Part shown: piece after piece, positions 5,860-9,673 of the stretch
Position numbering within the stretch: position 1 is the first letter of the stretch
Layout: the number at the start of each line of letters is the position of its first letter
Assembly (NCBI GenBank): GCA_030740295.1
Contig: JASLXP010001268.1
Coordinates: 1-9,673 of the forward strand
DNA from: Planctomycetota bacterium
GTDB taxonomy: Bacteria; Planctomycetota; PUPC01; JACPCR01
DNA: 9,673 nucleotides
Direction: 5' to 3'
Notes under the pieces: model-generated
What the model was told of the DNA's origin: nothing
What the model saw: the letters and a program-made list of their open reading frames with translations, nothing else
Database searches by the model: none
Position numbers and translations under genes: made by a program

Positions 5860-8800
5860 CTACTTGATCTCGGCGAAAGAGGGCAAGGGTTCTGCAAAGT
5901 CGATCTGAGCGAGTGTGCGTCTGTCACGCGGCCTGGCCGGAATGACGTCGAAGTTTTTCTTGTAGCGTGCAACGTCGGACACGCGCAGGTCCGCGATGTC
6001 CAAAGGCACCTCTGCGCCGATTCTGATGACGGGACCTGCCCAGTTATCCGCGGTGCCAAGGGACCCGAGGCTTATGCCGTTGACATACATCCGGAACACC
6101 GTCTTCTCTTTTTCTTTCTCATCGGCGTTCCAGGCAATGGCCACGTGATACCAGCAGTCCGGCATCATGACGAAGCCCGACTGATTGCCCCTGGCATCCA
6201 CGTACAAGTATGTGCCGATGGAGCCGCGGCGATAGACGAAAAGCTCTCCACACCGCAGGAATTGAATATCGCGTATCTCGTCCGAGGTCCATCCCGGTCG
6301 AAGACGGAATTCGATGGTCCCCTCCGACTCCGGCAGACGTTCGTAGTTCCCATTCGCCATCCTGTCGCCGCATGACACGGTCAGCGCTTTTCCTGCCGGA
6401 ATGTTGAGGGCCTTGCCGGCTGCAGGGCTCAATGGATCCGGCTTTGTCAATGACACGCGCGACTGAAGCTTTCCCTTCGGCACAAAAAAGGCGTCATTCG
6501 AAGCCGACAGCCATGAGGGGCCGTCGAACTCGATGTAGAGCCCGCCCAGTTTATCCGTCGGCACGGCCGTAAAGCTCCAGATTTTTCCGTCGGCGCCGGT
6601 CGGTACATCCCACTCTAATGGTTCGTATTCGCCTACGGTGTTGGAGCCGACCTCCTTCTTCCAGTCTAATGCTCTGCGGCCGTTCGGATCGAAGACCTGC
6701 AATCGCAGAACGGTTCTCAGGATTTGCGCTTTGACCTTCATCCCGTACTTCCTGGAACCCGCGGGCACCTTGAAATAGTGGCGTCCGCCATAGGAAACGC
6801 AGCTCGGGCCTGTCGGATATACGGCCTTCTTGAGAGAAGTTTCCAGGAGGAACAATCGCATCGGAACAGGCTGACTGGTCTCGACGGCCACGCTGTACAC
6901 GCCCGGCGGGCCGGCAGGGACGCTGATAACCAGATCGCCCGAATGCCCGCCGGCAACCCGGTCCTGTCCCGGCGCCTCTTTCGGCAGGTCTATGTCGCTG
7001 CTTGCCACCGTGCGCAAGCCGGCATCCCGAACAACGAGACGCGCACTGATCCCGTTTCTCCTGCAGTACTCCGGCCAGTCGCTGAAAGCTCTGCCGGTCA
7101 AGTAAATCGGCTCGTAGCAGATCCAGCGTGCCTTTATGGAGAACGGCGCCTGGTCGTCCCGTCTGAGAAGAAACTCGGAATCCGTCGCTACCGGGACGGT
7201 TGCCGGTTCAACCGGTTTCTCACATTCGGCAAGCGCGCCGAGAATGTACGGCAAGTAGTTGACGTGAACCGTGAGCAGCGGGTGGCCTCCGGTGCCGTCC
7301 TGCGACGGCAGGAAGTCATTCATCCAGCCAACCGATTGGTTCAGGTAAGTCGTATCTCCGGTAACGAAGTAGGCCATCGCCGGGCCGTAGTATGAGAACA
7401 GGCGCCCGTCATAAACCGGCTTCCGTGAGTCCACCAGTTTGCGTAGACATTTCAGGAAGCGGCTGCGCATGCGCTCGTCTCCCGTCGCCTGGTAATAGGT
7501 GAACATTCCGGGCGTCATGTAAACGTCTGAGCCGTCATACAGGGTCCGGCTATTGCTGGTGCCGTCCGGTTCCGTCCCTGTGTAATAGTGCTCTGCTGCC
7601 CGGCGGGCAAGAGCCAGATACCTCTCGTCCCACGTTGCCCGGTAGAGTGTCGTGAAGGTTCGCAAGGCGCCGCCCGTCATGCGGGTGTCATAACGACGGA
7701 GGGGGCTGCAGAGCTTCTCTTTGTCCAACTGGATGTAAAACTCCCCTTCCTCGTGAAGGATGTCCCATGCCCTCCGGTACCCGGTCAGGTAGTACGCGTA
7801 CGTCCACTGGTCGATGTGCGAATCGCACCCCAGGTCATAGAGGTGTCCGGCGTAATGAATGATGCCTCCGTCGCCGCCGTACCGCCCCCCTTTGCGCTTG
7901 CCCGGGCTCTTGGGACAACGTCGTCCATAGTCGCCGTATTTCAGATTGGTGACGTGGCACATGTCGATGTCCATGACGTGCTTTGCGCTGTCCATGGCCA
8001 ACGTGAGGTACCTCGGCTCGCCCGTTCGCACGAACATGATCCACGGCATGAGGGGCGATCCGTAAAAGCGAGACGCCCAATGGCGCCAGCCTTTGTCTGG
8101 GCCCTTACCATGAATATCGCCGTAGTGGATCATGCCATAACCTTCCCGCTCGCGGCGGAACTGATCGAAGCTTGCGTAGCTTGCCTCGATCTTTCGTTCC
8201 ACGTCGGGCCTGCTTGAAGACTTGCGGGAACACATCCTCCCGAAGACATCGGATTCGCACATCCAGTCCGGGTCCGCGGAGACGACGAGTGGATCTTCCA
8301 GGGTCATGCAGCGAGAGATTGCGGCCGGTGGCGGATGGCTCAGGCCTCCCGTGCGAAAGGACAGAACCAGTTCGTTCGTCTTTGCCAGCCCCATGGCCTG
8401 GTCGTACTTGTCGAGCCCGCCCTCATAAAGTGTTTGATGCCAGATGCGGCTCCATTGTCCGTAACGCTCGGGGCCGAGCTGCGCTTTGGCGTCGAAGTCG
8501 AGTGGCTTCGTGCGGTGCGGCGGCCAGAGATGAACGCGCATCTCGTTCCCGATTGCTTCCTGTTCCTTCGGGTATTCCTGCCACAGGTGACGCAGGCCCA
8601 CGGTAAGACCCGCCTGTTCAGTGGAAACGTCAAACCAGCCAGGCGCGTGCTCGCCTTTCGCCAATTCCTGTCCATCGGCAGAGCGAAGGACGAAGGCGTT
8701 ATGCTTGTGCTGGAGGAGATAGCCGTCGCCCATCTTTCGATGTTTTGAGAAGTCGCTCGCGTCGATGCCGAACGAGGACCGCGCGTTCCCTTTTGAATCC

Positions 8801-9627
8801 AGCACGAAAGGGATGCAGATATCCTTAAGACGGACCTTATCGGTGTCATAGGCGACAACGAAGGTGTGCACGATCCGGATGAAAGGCTCCCCCGCGTAGG
8901 CGTGCAGACGCGTGATGTACTGGCAGAGCTTCTCGCCGGATCTGCGGCGATACCATCCCGTTCCCTTCACAATGGCATGCAGCGGTCCGTTCTGCTCGAC
9001 ACTGATCTGGTAATCCCCGGGATCGTCGCTGGTCAACGCCACCTCCCCGGCTTCGTCAACGAGATGCATCCGCTTTTGCGTCGTGGGCGACAATAGCGTG
9101 CGGCCGAGCAGTTTCGCCTCAGCGATCAGTACGGAGGCGTGCTTGCTGAAAGCTAATTCCAAGGGGCCGGTGTTCACCACGATGCGGTCCTCGGCGTCGT
9201 CAACGGCCAGGCGTTTCTTCACGTCCGCCCGGGTGACTTCAGTGCCGTACTCCAGAAAATACTTCTCACCCCGCCGGATCGGGGCGTCGACAAGGATCCA
9301 CCGCACGTCGCCGTCCGGTCCCATCCAGGACGCCGTGCGCCGGATTGCGCATGGCACTTCCTGGCCGCCCCCATTCACCATGCGCACGTTGTCGGAGGAT
9401 TGCAGCGCGCCCCTGGGGAATGGCACGCCAAAGGTAGCCGGCAATCTATCGACGCCAGGCATCCGGGGAAAATTGATCCGAAGCGCAATCCTGCCGCGGC
9501 CCGGCGCCTTCACACGGCGCGAAAACCTGGCCAGGTAGCCTTCCGTCGGCCTCGTCTCAGCCGGACTGTCACCCGCAAGCATCCCAAAAGCACACACGAT
9601 CAAGAGCCACTTTTCACCACCGTGCAT
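5860..9627 (-). CDS. Exported multidomain PcRGLX/YetA-like (exo-rhamnogalacturonan lyase-like) protein with LamG domain
   Basis: A 1255-residue protein with signal peptide 1-23 (cleavage near SPA|ET). Residues ~25-140 look like the N-terminal RIFT-barrel domain of the PcRGLX/YetA group ('FGVPFPRGAL', 'SWMGPDGDVRWILVDAP'). Residues ~145-430 are beta-rich ('FIRIVHTFV'). Residues ~475-800 are helical with toroid-like motifs ('GYGMIHYGDIHG', 'TGGALRTFTTLYRATWDERY', 'YYLTGYRRAWDIL'). Residues ~815-1060 look like two beta-sandwich modules ('HYFKVPAGSRKYGMKV'). Residues ~1065-1226 are a LamG/concanavalin-like domain ('GTIEFRLRPGW', 'WYHVAIAWNADE', 'MYVNGISLGSLG', 'IADLRVSDVARY'). PcRGLX is a fungal exo-acting rhamnogalacturonan lyase, so cleavage of a uronic-acid polysaccharide is the best guess; substrate and mechanism are unproven, and a hydrolase role is possible. 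The three C-terminal modules probably bind sugar. The start is fixed by a strong ribosome binding site. Confidence 0.75.
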   Translation of the reverse strand: MHGGEKWLLIVCAFGMLAGDSPAETRPTEGYLARFSRRVKAPGRGRIALRINFPRMPGVDRLPATFGVPFPRGALQSSDNVRMVNGGGQEVPCAIRRTASWMGPDGDVRWILVDAPIRRGEKYFLEYGTEVTRADVKKRLAVDDAEDRIVVNTGPLELAFSKHASVLIAEAKLLGRTLLSPTTQKRMHLVDEAGEVALTSDDPGDYQISVEQNGPLHAIVKGTGWYRRRSGEKLCQYITRLHAYAGEPFIRIVHTFVVAYDTDKVRLKDICIPFVLDSKGNARSSFGIDASDFSKHRKMGDGYLLQHKHNAFVLRSADGQELAKGEHAPGWFDVSTEQAGLTVGLRHLWQEYPKEQEAIGNEMRVHLWPPHRTKPLDFDAKAQLGPERYGQWSRIWHQTLYEGGLDKYDQAMGLAKTNELVLSFRTGGLSHPPPAAISRCMTLEDPLVVSADPDWMCESDVFGRMCSRKSSSRPDVERKIEASYASFDQFRREREGYGMIHYGDIHGKGPDKGWRHWASRFYGSPLMPWIMFVRTGEPRYLTLAMDSAKHVMDIDMCHVTNLKYGDYGRRCPKSPGKRKGGRYGGDGGIIHYAGHLYDLGCDSHIDQWTYAYYLTGYRRAWDILHEEGEFYIQLDKEKLCSPLRRYDTRMTGGALRTFTTLYRATWDERYLALARRAAEHYYTGTEPDGTSNSRTLYDGSDVYMTPGMFTYYQATGDERMRSRFLKCLRKLVDSRKPVYDGRLFSYYGPAMAYFVTGDTTYLNQSVGWMNDFLPSQDGTGGHPLLTVHVNYLPYILGALAECEKPVEPATVPVATDSEFLLRRDDQAPFSIKARWICYEPIYLTGRAFSDWPEYCRRNGISARLVVRDAGLRTVASSDIDLPKEAPGQDRVAGGHSGDLVISVPAGPPGVYSVAVETSQPVPMRLFLLETSLKKAVYPTGPSCVSYGGRHYFKVPAGSRKYGMKVKAQILRTVLRLQVFDPNGRRALDWKKEVGSNTVGEYEPLEWDVPTGADGKIWSFTAVPTDKLGGLYIEFDGPSWLSASNDAFFVPKGKLQSRVSLTKPDPLSPAAGKALNIPAGKALTVSCGDRMANGNYERLPESEGTIEFRLRPGWTSDEIRDIQFLRCGELFVYRRGSIGTYLYVDARGNQSGFVMMPDCWYHVAIAWNADEKEKEKTVFRMYVNGISLGSLGTADNWAGPVIRIGAEVPLDIADLRVSDVARYKKNFDVIPARPRDRRTLAQIDFAEPLPSFAEIK

Positions 9628-9633
9628 GTCTGG

Positions 9634-9640
9634 TCTCCTT
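9634..9640 (-). promoter_or_regulatory. Strong Shine-Dalgarno for the large YetA-like gene
   Basis: On the minus strand AAGGAGA lies 6 nt before ATG 9627, a near-perfect anti-16S match that fixes the start. Only 46 bases upstream of the gene are in the window, so its promoter cannot be judged. Confidence 0.8.
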
Positions 9641-9673
9641 TCCGCAAAGCTGGCTGACAGGATGGGAATTGGG

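Noticed and set aside
5803..8217. Long plus-strand ORFs (190, 223 and 209 codons) opposite the YetA-like gene
   Set aside because: All lie antisense to one continuous 1255-residue frame with recognisable domains. Their translations are rich in Arg/Ala/Val/Pro with no motif, as expected for shadows in GC-rich DNA.
1..9673. CRISPR array, tRNA, rRNA, transposase, integrase or phage genes
   Set aside because: I saw no regularly spaced direct repeats, no tRNA-like cloverleaf, no terminal inverted repeats around a transposase-like frame, and no mobile-element protein motifs.

Overview
The window most likely comes from a member of the PVC superphylum (Verrucomicrobiota or Planctomycetota), probably a polysaccharide-degrading heterotroph from soil, sediment or water. 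The evidence is the gene content: a PVC-type propeller protein ending in the family's usual 'LLHTKAYYTVNEIP' signature, a DUF6807 (PmoA-like) protein, a PQQ-repeat propeller starting 'DWPHWLGPDRDG', a 'PDTQ' metallophosphoesterase, and a very large secreted PcRGLX/YetA-like (exo-rhamnogalacturonan lyase-like) protein with a C-terminal LamG domain. Every complete gene encodes an N-terminal signal peptide, so this is essentially an exported-protein region. No phage, transposon, CRISPR, tRNA or rRNA signal was seen.

Layout: 1-1209 (+) is the 3' part of a beta-propeller dehydrogenase-like gene cut by the window edge. It converges on a minus-strand tandem pair: DUF6807 (2614-3780) upstream and metallophosphoesterase (1360-2451) downstream, 162 bp apart with a hairpin between them. 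A 436-bp divergent intergenic region (3781-4216) holds a doubtful 45-codon ORF. The PQQ-repeat propeller gene (4217-5548, +) follows, then a 311-bp gap that contains two overlapping hairpins and a 47-codon ORF with a good ribosome binding site and a signal-peptide-like start. The rest (5860-9627, -) is one 1255-residue multidomain protein with a strong ribosome binding site at the right edge.

How they may work together: the large PcRGLX/YetA-like protein would attack pectin-like or other uronic-acid polysaccharides outside the cytoplasm. The propeller and DUF6807 proteins belong to families often found near carbohydrate-oxidation genes in these bacteria. Strand switches and wide gaps argue against one operon; only the DUF6807-metallophosphoesterase pair could be co-transcribed. 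There is no clear case for a new defence or mobile system. The more interesting signals are (a) a fragment of the HEAT-like region of PVC giant dehydrogenases at the C-terminus of the DUF6807 protein, apparently ended by a frameshift, and (b) two orphan short ORFs with export-signal-like starts.
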